Assembly (NCBI RefSeq): GCF_001039355.2
Contig: NW_019775269.1
Span: forward strand, 248,001 to 312,000
Reading direction: 5' to 3'
Length of the DNA stretch: 64,000 bases
From: Lingula anatina
Lineage: Eukaryota; Brachiopoda; Lingulata; Lingulida; Lingulidae
Below the pieces are notes generated by a model. That model searched no databases. It worked only from the letters and a program-made list of their open reading frames with translations, and was not told where the DNA came from. Positions 28,301-36,317 of this stretch are shown here, piece after piece. Within the stretch, counting starts at the first letter, position 1; every line of letters begins with the position of its first letter. Made by a program: the position numbers and the translations under genes.

Positions 28301-29442
28301 GGTAAGTGTATAGCATTTTATCTGGGATAAAATCATGTGAGGAATAGTCAACCAGCATATCTGATTGTTATATTCAGCTGTTACTGGCTTGTTAGGTCTG
28401 TATGAGTCATCAACATATGATATTTGCCAATATGTTTACTGTTGATAAGAGAGTGTTCATGCTGAGGGAACCTTTTTTTTGTCTTCCACATAAATATCTA
28501 TAATCTTGTATTTTGAGGCTAGGTGATCCAAAAATGTTCAGCAAAGTCATCCAAAATGATTATGATTTATTAATATTCTTATACATTAAATAAAAAAGTG
28601 CTTTTCAGAATACCTCTGTAGATTGAATGCATGTTTATTTACTGTGTTATATAAGGTCAATTTATATGTCTCTCAACAAGAACCACTACCCAAACAACCT
28701 ATTATTATTAAAAAAAAAGGAAAACAGCCAAATTGGTGTAACAGTACTTATGTGTCAAAAACAATTACCTGTATAGTGGTTGTAGGGGATGTTTATCGAG
28801 GCAAAGTACTGATATACCTGAAATATTTGATAAAGCGGAATTTGAAAGAATACATAATACTAGTATATCAAAACCCAGATCATTTGTATATTTTAAATTA
28901 AAATTACAGTGGCCTGTCCCAGAGGTAGCTTCCACAACAATTCCTCACCAGATGGCGCCAGTGAGTGTAGCGTGTGTGGACCAGGGACATACCAGGACTT
29001 ACAGGCCCAGACTACCTGTAAACTTTGTCCAGATGGCACTGTGTCACTGGCTGGCAGTACACATGTACACCAATGTGAGTACAGCACTGTTTGCCCTGTA
29101 TGTTTGCTGCAAATCTTTCCTGATTTTTGGCAAAGTTTCAGGAATCTGGCATATTTCCTATGTGCAATATGACAGCATATCATGTATTTACTTTAAAATT
29201 AAGAATGTAGACATGACAGCATGCAAAATTTGAAAAATGAAAATATTTTAAAGATACTAAGGCTTTCAGGTTATGGGTAAGAGAGTTTATAAAAAAAGTT
29301 CCAACATACTCAATATAACCAGATTTTACGAATCTGATTAATTCAGAATCTTGTAATGATAAATTATAGCATATCTATATGTGATAGGGATAATGCATGG
29401 TAATAAAGCTTGTTTATCTCTAGAAATTTAATCTCATACCTC

Positions 29443-29489
<47 letters not shown>

Positions 29490-30027
29490 TTCTCAAGTAT
29501 CAGGGTCAGGGGACACTGCAGGCACACCACCAGTGTGGAACCTGCTCACTGTGGTCATAATAGCCAGTGGTGTAGCTGCTGTAACATTTGCCATGTTGAC
29601 ATGCATCATCTGCATCACACATCGCAGGGATCGTAAAGTCATCATCACCAGTCTCAAAGATGGCGCCTCAGTGTGCACTAAGTCCACCAGTGACTTGAGC
29701 GATTATGGAGAGACATATGATCTTCGGGAAATGCGGCTATATAGGAATAGGATGACCAATTCTCAACCAGATCTACTTCCCATGGAGTTAATATGCGCCT
29801 GGAATCCACATGATATTCCTGGAACCAGTACGACTAGTATCCCTCGCAGCAGTACTGCTCCAGAACGGTCGCCAGGTGGCACTGATTACAACCCAAGCCT
29901 GTCCCACAGGGAAATGTGGGAACAGCCAGTGGGGGTTCACAGAGGGGGGAGACGCCTCAGGACTTTTAGGCCCAAGAGCGGGGACCTATCTGTGACATTT
30001 AATGATGAAAAAAAGAGTTCATTTTGA
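2561..30027 (+). CDS. LRP-like YWTD/EGF modular receptor, 24 exons, type I membrane protein
   Basis: Exons: 2561-2654, 3322-3410, 8918-9053, 13113-13284, 14172-14300, 14814-14944, 15495-15647, 16602-16736, 19913-20055, 20563-20671, 21080-21266, 21828-22071, 22423-22600, 22899-23039, 23333-23504, 23865-24539, 25037-25236, 25475-25678, 25955-26335, 26688-26879, 27012-27729, 28111-28301, 28910-29074, 29489-30027. All borders are GT-AG and phases close to 1825 codons plus TGA. Domains by residue: signal peptide 1-20; YWTD propeller 1 about 32-301; EGF 302-346; propeller 2 347-633; EGF 634-680; propeller 3 681-1097; mucin-like 1098-1224; sushi-like 1225-1288; unassigned 1289-1591; GCC2/GCC3 1592-1646; transmembrane about 1665-1689; tail to 1825. 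YWTD/EGF blocks in LRP-type receptors bind extracellular ligands, so a surface or endocytic receptor is likely. LDL-A repeats are not seen, so it is not a typical LDLR/LRP1. The two upstream ATGs (2529, 2545) are out of frame. The ligand is unknown. Confidence 0.85.
3411..8917 (+). other. receptor intron 2 (5.5 kb)
   Basis: No exon-like open stretch with splice borders is convincing here. The content is AT-rich with short simple repeats. At 7480-7560 there is an A-rich tract of interrupted AAAT and AAT repeats that could be the tail of an old retroposon. Otherwise I see nothing I can name. Confidence 0.5.
9200..9380. repeat. degenerate minisatellite, core GTTGGATGTGACA, intron 3
   Basis: About seven imperfect units of 20-27 bases repeat a core such as ttgttggatgtgaca, with variants ttgttgcatgtgacag and ttgttgaatgtgacag. 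The reverse complement of the core (TGTCACATCCAACA) matches units seen in introns 4, 7 and 21 of the same gene. Confidence 0.65.
9545..9766. mobile_element. MITE family a, copy 1 (222 bp) in receptor intron 3
   Basis: The ends are inverted repeats: ACTGCATTCCCAC... on the left and ...GTGGGAATGCAGT on the right, with further internal pairing (ttagatcga against tcaatctaa). The flanks show a possible 5-bp target duplication CATAG at 9540-9544 and 9767-9771. A diverged, oppositely oriented relative lies at 56020-56233. No coding capacity is seen. Confidence 0.8.
9950..10002. repeat. (ATAAT)n microsatellite
   Basis: About ten perfect ATAAT pentamers in receptor intron 3. Confidence 0.9.
11473..11885. 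repeat. 206-bp direct duplication flanking an N (likely assembly join)
   Basis: Bases 11473-11678 and 11680-11885 read the same from gatattttaaaaactcag through to acaggtg, with a single N at 11679 between them. The duplicated segment ends exactly at the N on the left and starts exactly after it on the right. That is the pattern of two contigs with overlapping ends that were placed side by side and not merged. Confidence 0.85.
12133..12183. repeat. (CA)n-(GA)n microsatellite in intron 3
   Basis: A CA run is followed directly by ATAT and then a short GA run. Confidence 0.9.
13299..13384. repeat. (CA)n microsatellite just inside intron 4
   Basis: An interrupted CA run of about 85 bases begins 15 bases after the exon 4 donor (13285). 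Confidence 0.9.
13975..14165. repeat. degenerate TGTCACA/ACCTACCACA minisatellite, intron 4
   Basis: Short units such as ctgtcacataaacc, cctgccacagtg, tttcacacctaccac and tcacatcgtcacat follow one another up to the exon 5 acceptor. They match the reverse complement of the intron 3 minisatellite core. Confidence 0.55.
16215..16335. repeat. degenerate TGTCACA/TAACACA minisatellite, intron 7
   Basis: Units such as ttgtcacaccaagcac, ctgtcacatgtaacac, ctgtcatacctaacac and ttgtcgtatctagcac have a period near 20-25 bases. Confidence 0.6.
16602..16736 (+). other. receptor exon 8: first EGF-like module
   Basis: One phase 1-1 exon with six cysteines in EGF spacing: LCDNKADCSHFC, then VCRCP, then KTC. 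This module follows a YWTD propeller in LDLR and LRP proteins and packs against it. Confidence 0.85.
16760..19756. repeat. 1.5-kb tandem duplication in intron 8, split by an N
   Basis: Bases 16760-18256 and 18260-19756 are two copies of the same intronic sequence, each about 1497 bases, with scattered single-base differences and small indels. A single N at 18257 sits at the junction. Neither copy contains an exon: the EGF exon lies before the first copy and exon 9 after the second. The level of difference fits either two alleles placed in tandem by the assembler or a young real duplication. Confidence 0.85.
19913..22600 (+). other. receptor exons 9-13: second YWTD beta-propeller
   Basis: YWTD-like units are LFWTK (exon 9), VYWSD (exon 10), LYFTN (exon 11), and LYYTD and LYMVD (exon 12). 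Exon 13 gives the closing strands. Spacing is 40-50 residues, as expected for propeller blades, and GLAVDW and GLVVD strands precede the motifs. Confidence 0.8.
20821..20977. mobile_element. MITE family d (157 bp) in receptor intron 10
   Basis: The left end CAGAATAGGGGACTAACTAG and the right end ctagttagtcccctattctg are perfect inverted repeats of at least 20 bases, and the element carries no open reading frame. The target duplication is not clear. Confidence 0.8.
22899..23039 (+). other. receptor exon 14: second EGF-like module
   Basis: A phase 1-1 exon with cysteines in the order VCSASNCDDIC, ECRCQC and KSC. It separates propellers 2 and 3 exactly as exon 8 separates 1 and 2. Confidence 0.75.
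23333..25678 (+). other. receptor exons 15-18: third YWTD propeller with an insertion
   Basis: YWTD-like units are VLFAD and IFWAD (exon 15), LLYWVG (end of exon 16), IYWTE (exon 17) and LFFTD (exon 18). Exon 16 is 675 bases, three to six times the other propeller exons, because it holds a low-complexity heptad tract between blades. Confidence 0.75.
23959..24315 (+). repeat. coding 21-bp minisatellite (degenerate heptads) in exon 16
   Basis: In frame, the sequence breaks into about sixteen units of seven residues ending mostly in TD, TN or SN: QFRTQTD, QWRSSTD, QSIPLAD, ... WSRNTTD, GSSKIFE, WSSKTYD, GSGQITD, RSGQHTD. At DNA level the last six units align at 21-base spacing (gatgggtctagcaa, gagtggtcaagcaa, gatgggtctggtca). 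The unit length keeps the frame whatever the copy number. Confidence 0.8.
25955..26335 (+). other. receptor exon 19: mucin-like Ser/Thr/Asn-rich stalk
   Basis: 127 codons rich in Thr, Ser, Glu and Asn with many N-X-S/T sequons (NTT, NST, NIT, NET, NAT and similar), as in stalks that hold domains away from the membrane. Phase 1-1. Confidence 0.75.
26688..26879 (+). other. receptor exon 20: sushi/CCP-like module
   Basis: A phase 1-1 exon of 64 codons beginning with GCDPPTKPVTGG and ending with CRNGTWDNLPMF and SC. The G-x-W before the last cysteine and the even cysteine count fit a complement control module. The fit is moderate, because two extra cysteines (NYCHLVC) are present. Confidence 0.6.
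27012..28301 (+). other. receptor exons 21-22: unassigned region with a 240-residue basic exon
   Basis: Exon 21 (27012-27729, phase 1 to 2) opens with a segment holding four spaced cysteines (GRCIS, GICSS, TPCKP, LNCHR). It then runs into a long Lys/Arg/Ser-rich stretch (KQKSKKK, KKRRSYAEV, SRRKNSH). Exon 22 (28111-28301) contains AAAASLQDLVNSGRDLRVDS and closes with WTCPEGQIKVEEVC. A globular linker between a sushi module and an ephrin-receptor-like module fits the outer parts. The basic middle looks like an expansion, and I do not recognise a domain in it. Confidence 0.6.
27770..28025. repeat. AACACA/TGTCACA-rich degenerate repeat in intron 21
   Basis: Loose units such as cagctaacacatc, cattgtgtcaacatt, ttgtcactgctaacac and atttgtcatg resemble the minisatellite seen in introns 3, 4 and 7. 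Confidence 0.4.
28910..29074 (+). other. receptor exon 23: ephrin-receptor-like (GCC2/GCC3) cysteine module
   Basis: A phase 1-1 exon reading ACPRGSFHN, SECSVCGPGTYQD, TTCKLCPDGT, with a last cysteine formed across the exon 23/24 junction. The C-x2-C-x-x-GTYQ and C-x2-CP-x-GT pattern is typical of this module in SCUBE- and SVEP1-type extracellular proteins. Donor is caat|gtgagt. Two duplicated copies of this exon lie downstream (30952 and 44422). Confidence 0.8.
29445..29486. repeat. (ATT)n microsatellite against the exon 24 acceptor
   Basis: The run continues to two bases before the acceptor cag at 29486-29488, so it replaces a normal polypyrimidine tract. Confidence 0.9.
29489..30027 (+). 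other. receptor exon 24: transmembrane helix and cytoplasmic tail
   Basis: After a short Gly/Ser/Pro linker, a hydrophobic run (LLTVVIIASGVAAVTFAMLT, then CIICI) is stopped by HRRDRK, the usual positive inside flank. The tail of about 135 residues holds tyrosine-based candidates DYGETYDL and DYNPSL, and a basic end before FNDEKKSSF and TGA. The 3' UTR is cut by the N at 30051 and no polyadenylation signal can be assigned. Confidence 0.8.
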
Positions 30028-30050
30028 TGGCAGAGGAACTAGTAGCTTAA

Positions 30051-30051
30051 N
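30051..30051. other. single N: contig join downstream of the receptor stop
   Basis: The sequence changes abruptly from receptor 3' UTR to a block that also occurs at 43527 onward. True order and distance between the receptor and PhyH copy 1 are therefore uncertain. Confidence 0.8.
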
Positions 30052-30052
30052 T

Positions 30053-31330
30053 TATGTGGTATCATTTTATTAACATCAAATTTCACAAAAAGACCAAAAA
30101 TACAATTCCATGGAACAGCGGTTTTATACTCATTAGTCACATAATAAGTAGACCAGGCATTATAACTACTCAAGATCTACCTACTTTGATTACTCTGATT
30201 CAGGGGGTGAAACTTCTGTTGTCCAGTGTGTGTATCTGACGGTTAAGATCAAAAAGCTAACTCGTAGATGACTGTAATTTTTCACCACGGTCTAAGACCA
30301 GGGTACGGATATTTTACAGACATCTAATGCAGACATAATGTCACAGGTCCAGGCCTAATCAAGCCCGCTTCCTAAGTGGCCCAGACCACATCCTAATTAA
30401 GACCTGTCCCAGACCACTTCGTGACCAAGTTAATTGACCAACATCTTTTTTTCCGACAGGAACAGTAGTTAATTGGCCTACAAGTTGAAATAAAAATGAA
30501 ATAATAAAATAATAATAATAAAATAAATACGCTATCTGGGATTTATGCTGATTCACCTCTTCGGGTATTACTGTTATGAAATAGATTTTCTTTAAAATTG
30601 ATTCAATCCCAAAGAGGACAATAAGCCAAATGGTCATATAGTGTACTTATGAAACCATTTATATTCTACTTAATAGTGGATCATAATAAAAGATACCACA
30701 ATTAATGTTATTATCAATAACATTAATAACGAATCTTTTAAAGAATGCGATATAATTAAGATTATATCGAACACACACATGGACGCAGGCAGGCAGGCAC
30801 GCACGCACACACACATACACGCCTATTTCAATAAACGGTACATACAAAACTAGTATCAATACAGATATAAACCAATTGAAAATCTGAGGGCGGAAGTAAC
30901 TCAAAGAATCGGCCGGTAAATAGTGATTAACTGCGACAGGCCATTTTGCAGTGGCCTGTCCCAGAAGCAGCTTCTACAACAATTACTCACCAGATGGCAC
31001 CAGTGAGTGTAGCTTGTGTGGACCAGGGACGTGCCAGGACTTACAGGCCCAGACTACCTGTCAACTCTGTCCAGATGGCACAGTGTCACTGGCTGGCAGT
31101 ACACATCTACACCAATGGGAGTACAGCACTGTTTGCCCTGTGTGTCTGCTGCAAATCGTTGCTGATTTTTGGCTCAGTTTCAGGAATCTGGTATATTGCC
31201 TATGTGCAATATGACAGCATATCCTGTATTTACTTTAAAATTAGGAATGTAGACATGTCTGCATGAACATTTGAAAAATGTTTTAAAGAGGCTAAGGTTT
31301 TCAGGTCATGGGTAAGAGGATCTATTGATA
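30053..31330. repeat. segmental duplication block D, copy 1
   Basis: Nearly identical to 43527-44800: same tgtggtatcattttatt start, same AAT-rich and CA-rich patches, and the same duplicated receptor exon 23. Outside that exon I see no gene in it. The offset to the second copy (about 13.47 kb) equals the spacing between PhyH copies 1 and 3. Confidence 0.85.
30952..31116 (+). pseudogene. duplicated receptor exon 23 with a dead splice donor
   Basis: A 165-base copy of exon 23 with acceptor tttgcag and intact reading frame (ACPRSSFYN, GPGTCQD). The donor is changed from caat|gtgagt to caat|gggagt, so normal splicing out of it is impossible. GTYQD has become GTCQD, shared with the 44422 copy, so both descend from one duplicate. 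Similarity to the native locus continues about 200 bases into the following intron. Confidence 0.8.
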
Positions 31331-31572
31331 AGTACATCTGTTATATAGAAATAAATACATAAATTAATTATGTTAAAAGAATATTTTTGTTCCCTCTGCT
31401 AACAAAGACCATCGTGTACTGAGCAACTGGAGTATTCTTCGTTGATTCTGTGTTTTGGCTCAGAACTGACCTCACACGTATGTCTAGACATCTTGTAAGT
31501 CTGGTATAGTTGATTATGATTAATCGACAGGTTTAAACATAATTTGAAATGTCTTATTTGGTTTGCCACACT

Positions 31573-31760
31573 GTAAAGGTGTCGTTTTTACACATTAATG
31601 TAATATACCAGCAGATTCAGTTGCCTGTTTTGCAACATTTTATTTTTAATCTTATTGTATTTATTCAACGCACTCTTTTTACATTATGATGACACCGATA
31701 ACAGGAAACTGAGGGCCCGTGTTAAATGAAAAACAAGTAAATGTCAATTTAAAACACTAA
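31573..31760. repeat. conserved 5'-flank repeat of the PhyH array (copy 1 instance)
   Basis: A segment with a gtttttacacatt...ccagcagattcag...ttttgcaacatttta order occurs before each PhyH copy (about 37693, 45075, 50935, 58240). A relative lies inside intron 4 of copies 2 (40147-40258) and 4 (53635-53800). It is non-coding and carries the phrase ctgagggcccg in most copies. Confidence 0.7.
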
Positions 31761-31880
31761 CGCAACAGCTAGTTCTCCATCTGTAACCTTCAACTATGTC
31801 AGTTTGTAGCCAAGTCATTTAATACAAGGAACCGTGGTTAACTTGCACACATTTGCTGGCAGTAGTACACGAGTAACAGG

Positions 31881-32544
31881 ATGGGAGAATCCGTAAGGAC
31901 GACTGACGGGACAGGTAACTTTTGTTTAAGCAAGGAGTTATAACTCCTTGGTTTAAGTGATAATGAATTGTCACTATAACGATTAAAGATATTTCATTTT
32001 AGTCTCGCCCATGTAAAAAGAAATACAAAATTTGAAGCAGTAAAATATGGCAGTTCTTTATAATACGCTGAGATACTGAATATCCCTTTAAATACACGTT
32101 AGAGCATTATTTATAGATAAAATCTCTCCTTAATTCTTAAATCGGCATCAACTCTTGGCAACTAAATTAACCATGTTATTATTACTAATCATAAATAAAA
32201 AGTTGTTCTGATCATTTAAAAGATCAAAATTGTTAAAACGTCTAGCAATTTTAAAAATTTCAACACGTTTATCAGTAAAAATGTCAGTTAAGTAGGAGGT
32301 GGACCTCGTCCTTAGTACACCCAGATTCACATAAAGGGAAGGTACTTTCCACAATAGCTAATTTTTGATATCAACCCGTTTTTATTCGACGTGGGGCAAC
32401 CCCACACATCACCTAAGCAAGTTCCTTTCGTTGTTTATATATAAGTACCTTACGTCGAGACTAAAGTGCATTCAAACCAGTGACAATTAGCCCAGGTACA
32501 ATTGTCTGCAACTGTACGCAGACTGGTTATTTAAACTTACTATA

Positions 32545-32613
<69 letters not shown>

Positions 32614-35600
32614 GGGAGGGAGAAACTGTAGGGTAGCGAGAGAGAGAAGGAGAAACTGTAGGGTCGCGTGAGTGTCTTTGAACATGCTTGCTTGTGTGTT
32701 GTGATTTTGCTGTGAAGATTAGTCTACAACCCGTTGTGATTTCCATGCATGATGATATGTTCACTAATAAATGCGTCTCACTGAGAGGCATGCATTCGAA
32801 ATTTTAGGCTATCAGTATACAGATAACTTTGACGTTACTGACGAAGTGAAAGAGCAGTATGACAGGGATGGTTTCATTATATTGCGGTAAGGCTGAAAAC
32901 TGTTTCGAAACTTTACCCTCTTGTTTGCAAAAATAAGTTTTTATATATGAAAGTTGAAATAACTAGTCAATATCAGCACCCCCTACAGACCTTTTATGCT
33001 GGTAAATATTTGCATCGAATATTTGATAAATATAAAATATGGTCTTACATATACTAGTATATCCAGTAATGCTAAGTCTGATGAAACTCAACGAGGACAG
33101 ATGATAGCATCACCAAACATGTTATTGTATGCATTGACCGATGGCGTAATCGCCGAGATTTTTACCAATCACGGAAAAAGAAAACGAGTCATTTGCATCT
33201 GATCTTGGAAGACACTGACATTCAGGCAGCACTTGAACCTTTTTCCAACCCTCTAATGTCTTTGCGTTCAGGAATTTTTTGGACACCGAAGAGGTGACTA
33301 ACTTGAGAACAGCCCTGGAGCAAGACAAGACCCTGGAGGACAATTACTATACCAGGGACGACGGGGAGGGAAATCAGGCCAAAATGGCAAACTGGAATCA
33401 CCCTGTGGATGACATAACCGGGATGATAGGGAGGAGTGATAAAGCTGCCGGTACCATGGAAAAGGTAGCTACAGTACATGTAGGCCTCATAGTCTTTATC
33501 GACTGTCGTTCATTTTTCCTCGAATGTAAAATCACGATTTCACTGCACAAATTGTTTGACCTAATACTAGGCCTTATTCTCTACATTTTTTGAAGGGAAA
33601 ATCACAAAATGAGTTATTCTATTAATCTTATTTAGACTGCCAGGCTTCAGTATTCAGTTAAGATACTGAGATTATCTGTCTCTGTGGAAATTTGGCGTCC
33701 ATTTTAAGCCTATAAATTAAATTTTGTATCTTCAGTAAGCAAACAAATTTTAAAAAATCCAAACTTTGATTCCAGCTTTTAGGGGGAGAGGTGTATCAAT
33801 ATCACGCCAAAGTCGTCATGAAAGAACCGTTCACAGGGGGTGCATTTGTGTGGCACCAGGATTACGGGTAAAATTTTACTGGCCCCTTTTTGTCATTATT
33901 TTGATACTGTTTTGATATACCATGTGTCATCGCACATTGTACAAACCTGTAAGCTGCCAAGGTAAAAATTTGAATAGCGTGCAGCCAGTTTAGAATAAAG
34001 CTGTTTGGTAACGACCTTTACGTACTGCATCACTCGCATTCGCATTACCATTCCAAAGAGGAGGCTGCGTACGTTTTTCAAAGAAAAAAAGATGAGACTG
34101 CAAGCTAGTTCTCTCTGGTTATGCATTTTGATCATTGATTTTAGCATTAGCACCATGATGTTTATGCACAAGCTGTTGAGTCTACATTTTAGGTTTCAGT
34201 TAAAAACAGTTCCATTTAGTCAATATGATGTCATAACAAAATTTAGAAAAGGCATTTGTTGTTAGATGAGTTTCTAATCACGATATCAAGAATATATTCT
34301 CATATTTTCTTGATATTGGTGGTTATTTACTGCCCGCCCTGCTAATTGCTATTTCCAGTGTTTGGTACCATTACGGCAATCTGTTTCCTAACATGGGCAC
34401 AGTGTGGATTGCTGTGGACAGAGCAGACAGAACAAATGGGTGTCTACAGGTAATGAAACACGACTTGTATGTACATGTAGCAATCATTAATATTCACAGA
34501 ATCCATCAAGATGAATGCTGATGCCAATGTTCAATTCTATACAAAGAATGATTCAAAAGCATGAAATATTGATGTCTCTGCAGCCCGTAAAGGAAGCACT
34601 GGTTACTCCTACTTTTGGTAAAAATTTAGAACAATGGTGTAAAGTAACAACATTTATATTGCATATTCATTTCCCGTTCATATTTTGGTGACACCACCAG
34701 CTTTTCTAGTTTTTTTTCCTATAAAGAATGTGCAAGGTGACATCCGCTAACTTCATACCCGCAAAGACAAGTACCTTTCAAACCTATTTCTACATGTCCG
34801 CCACTGTATAAATTAGACCAAAGAGACTATATTTTATCACCACATCCTTTATATACGTGCAGATACTACTTGGCTCCCATCAAGCTGGGCGACTGGAGCA
34901 CGTGAAAGTCGGTGAACAAGCAAGGGCTGACCAGGAACGCGTAGAACTCCTTGCCAAAACCTGCCCCTTGACCTACGTCCAGCTTGACCCTGGAGACGCT
35001 GTGATATTTCATTGTAATCTAGTCCATCGAAGTGACCAGAATCACAGCCAGAACCGGCGCTGGGCTTACCTTGTTTGCTATAACCGTGCATCCAATGACC
35101 CAGTGTATAAACATCACTATCCCAACTACACGCCCCTGATTAAGGTAGGCATAATACAGTCCATTATTTTCATAATTACATTCATAAATACATAATATTT
35201 TTATCATTTTTATATTTGTTTGTTAAATTTGCATAATACACCACATTTCAAATGGAACTTAGCCGAATAGACCCTTGACGTCCATTTTACTAGTACTATC
35301 ACCTCTTTAACATTCATGTGACCTTTATATTGTTTTGTATATTGCATTACCTTTATGGATTAATTTTATTGCCTGCCCTTCTTTGCCCTTGACAATAACG
35401 AAATATTTGGTCGATTTCAAATAAGCCAGTAGTCATCACATTGGCAAAATATGGAAGGCCCTTTCTCCATTTATTTCTGTAGGCATTTTCACTCCACTAA
35501 ACTACTATTTCTTTCAAAAAAAAAAAAAAAAATGACGTGACATGCAAGGGGTCTATTTATGAAATATTAGCGATTGACGTGCCGCTTTATTTTATAATAA

Positions 35601-35823
35601 CATATCGTTCCTTTCTTATTTCAAGGTGCCGAATAGCAGAATAAAGGGATGTGACACTAAAACATCCTACGAAGGAAAGAATTTTTTCAAGGACCCTCCA
35701 ATATCCCGGTGTGAAAGGAATGCATGTCCCACCGGAACGGATGTCCGGAGAACCTCCGTTCCTGGGGAAATATGTCCTATGGACGTGCGTTCCCTCGGAT
35801 GTGCTGTCCTACCCGGACCTTGA
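31881..35823 (+). CDS. PhyH-family dioxygenase, array copy 1 (type A, altered C terminus)
   Basis: Exons 31881-31914, 32808-32886, 33272-33464, 33776-33867, 34359-34449, 34863-35144, 35626-35823; phases 1-2-0-2-0-0, 322 codons plus stop. The protein starts [20 protein letters not shown]. Iron ligands are His129 and Asp131 (FVWHQDYG) and probably His218 (NLVHRSDQN). Arg228 or Arg229 (NRRWAY) would bind 2-oxoglutarate. PGSH is LGSH here. The pattern WHQDYG...W...NG-C-L...GSH fits the PhyH branch containing ectoine hydroxylase and L-proline 4-hydroxylase, which hydroxylate small molecules using Fe(II), O2 and 2-oxoglutarate. The substrate here is unknown. No peroxisomal PTS1 or signal peptide is seen, so a cytosolic protein is likely. 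The last 37 or so codons come from an inserted element (35710-36313), replacing the normal end. Confidence 0.85.
32547..32613. repeat. (GT)n(GA)n compound microsatellite, intron 1 of PhyH copy 1
   Basis: GT run followed directly by GA run. The same compound repeat sits at the equivalent place in copies 3 (45921-46014) and 5 (59551-59620). Confidence 0.9.
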
Positions 35824-36317
35824 TTCCCAGCTGTATTAATACGCAGCTAGGACGTGTTCCTGTCGGACATAATCGGAAATTATATATATATATATAGCCT
35901 ATATTCCTAAATCTAATATTAATTTGTAGTCATTTTTTCGTTTATTTAAAGTATCTTAAATTAGCCGAATAAAGGATGTATTGGGGAACATGTATACAAA
36001 TAATTATAAGAAACGTAATAACATTCTTAAACATCTCGTTTAAGTGTTCTAAAATTAACACCTCATCCATATGAAAATGTCAGAAGATATCTGTTACTAG
36101 TCTAGCTGGGAAAATATGTCCGACTAGGACATCGATACCTGTCTGCAGGACTTGGAATACTAAGTAATGGATGTCCACTGGACTTTAAATCCCAGGAAAT
36201 TATGTCCTAGGACATGCGTTCCTAGAAATGGAAGACCCTGGACATGCATTCCCAGGACCTAGGAATACATGTTCTACGGACATGCATTACGGCGGACATC
36301 CATTCCCTTCACACCGG
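35706..36317. mobile_element. 604-bp foldback-type element with CCGG target duplication, in PhyH copy 1
   Basis: The element occupies 35710-36313, flanked by CCGG at 35706-35709 and 36314-36317. Its ends are inverted repeats (TGTGAAAGGAATGCATGTCC and the complement of ggacatccattcccttcaca). Inside, the motif ggaatgcatgtcc or ggacatgcattcc recurs many times. PhyH copy 3 keeps the empty site (atcccggccttcta with one CCGG), which proves the insertion and its borders. No transposase is encoded. Confidence 0.85.

Noticed and set aside
29410-29488. In-frame extension upstream of receptor exon 24
   Set aside because: It is the (ATT)n tract read as tyrosines; the acceptor at 29487-29488 gives the correct phase with exon 23.
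30053-31330. A second complete receptor gene after the N
   Set aside because: Only exon 23 is duplicated there; neighbouring receptor exons are absent and its donor is lost.
34849-35091. Minus-strand frames opposite PhyH exon 6 in every copy
   Set aside because: They are antisense shadows of a conserved exon; the plus strand holds the dioxygenase motifs and proper splice sites.
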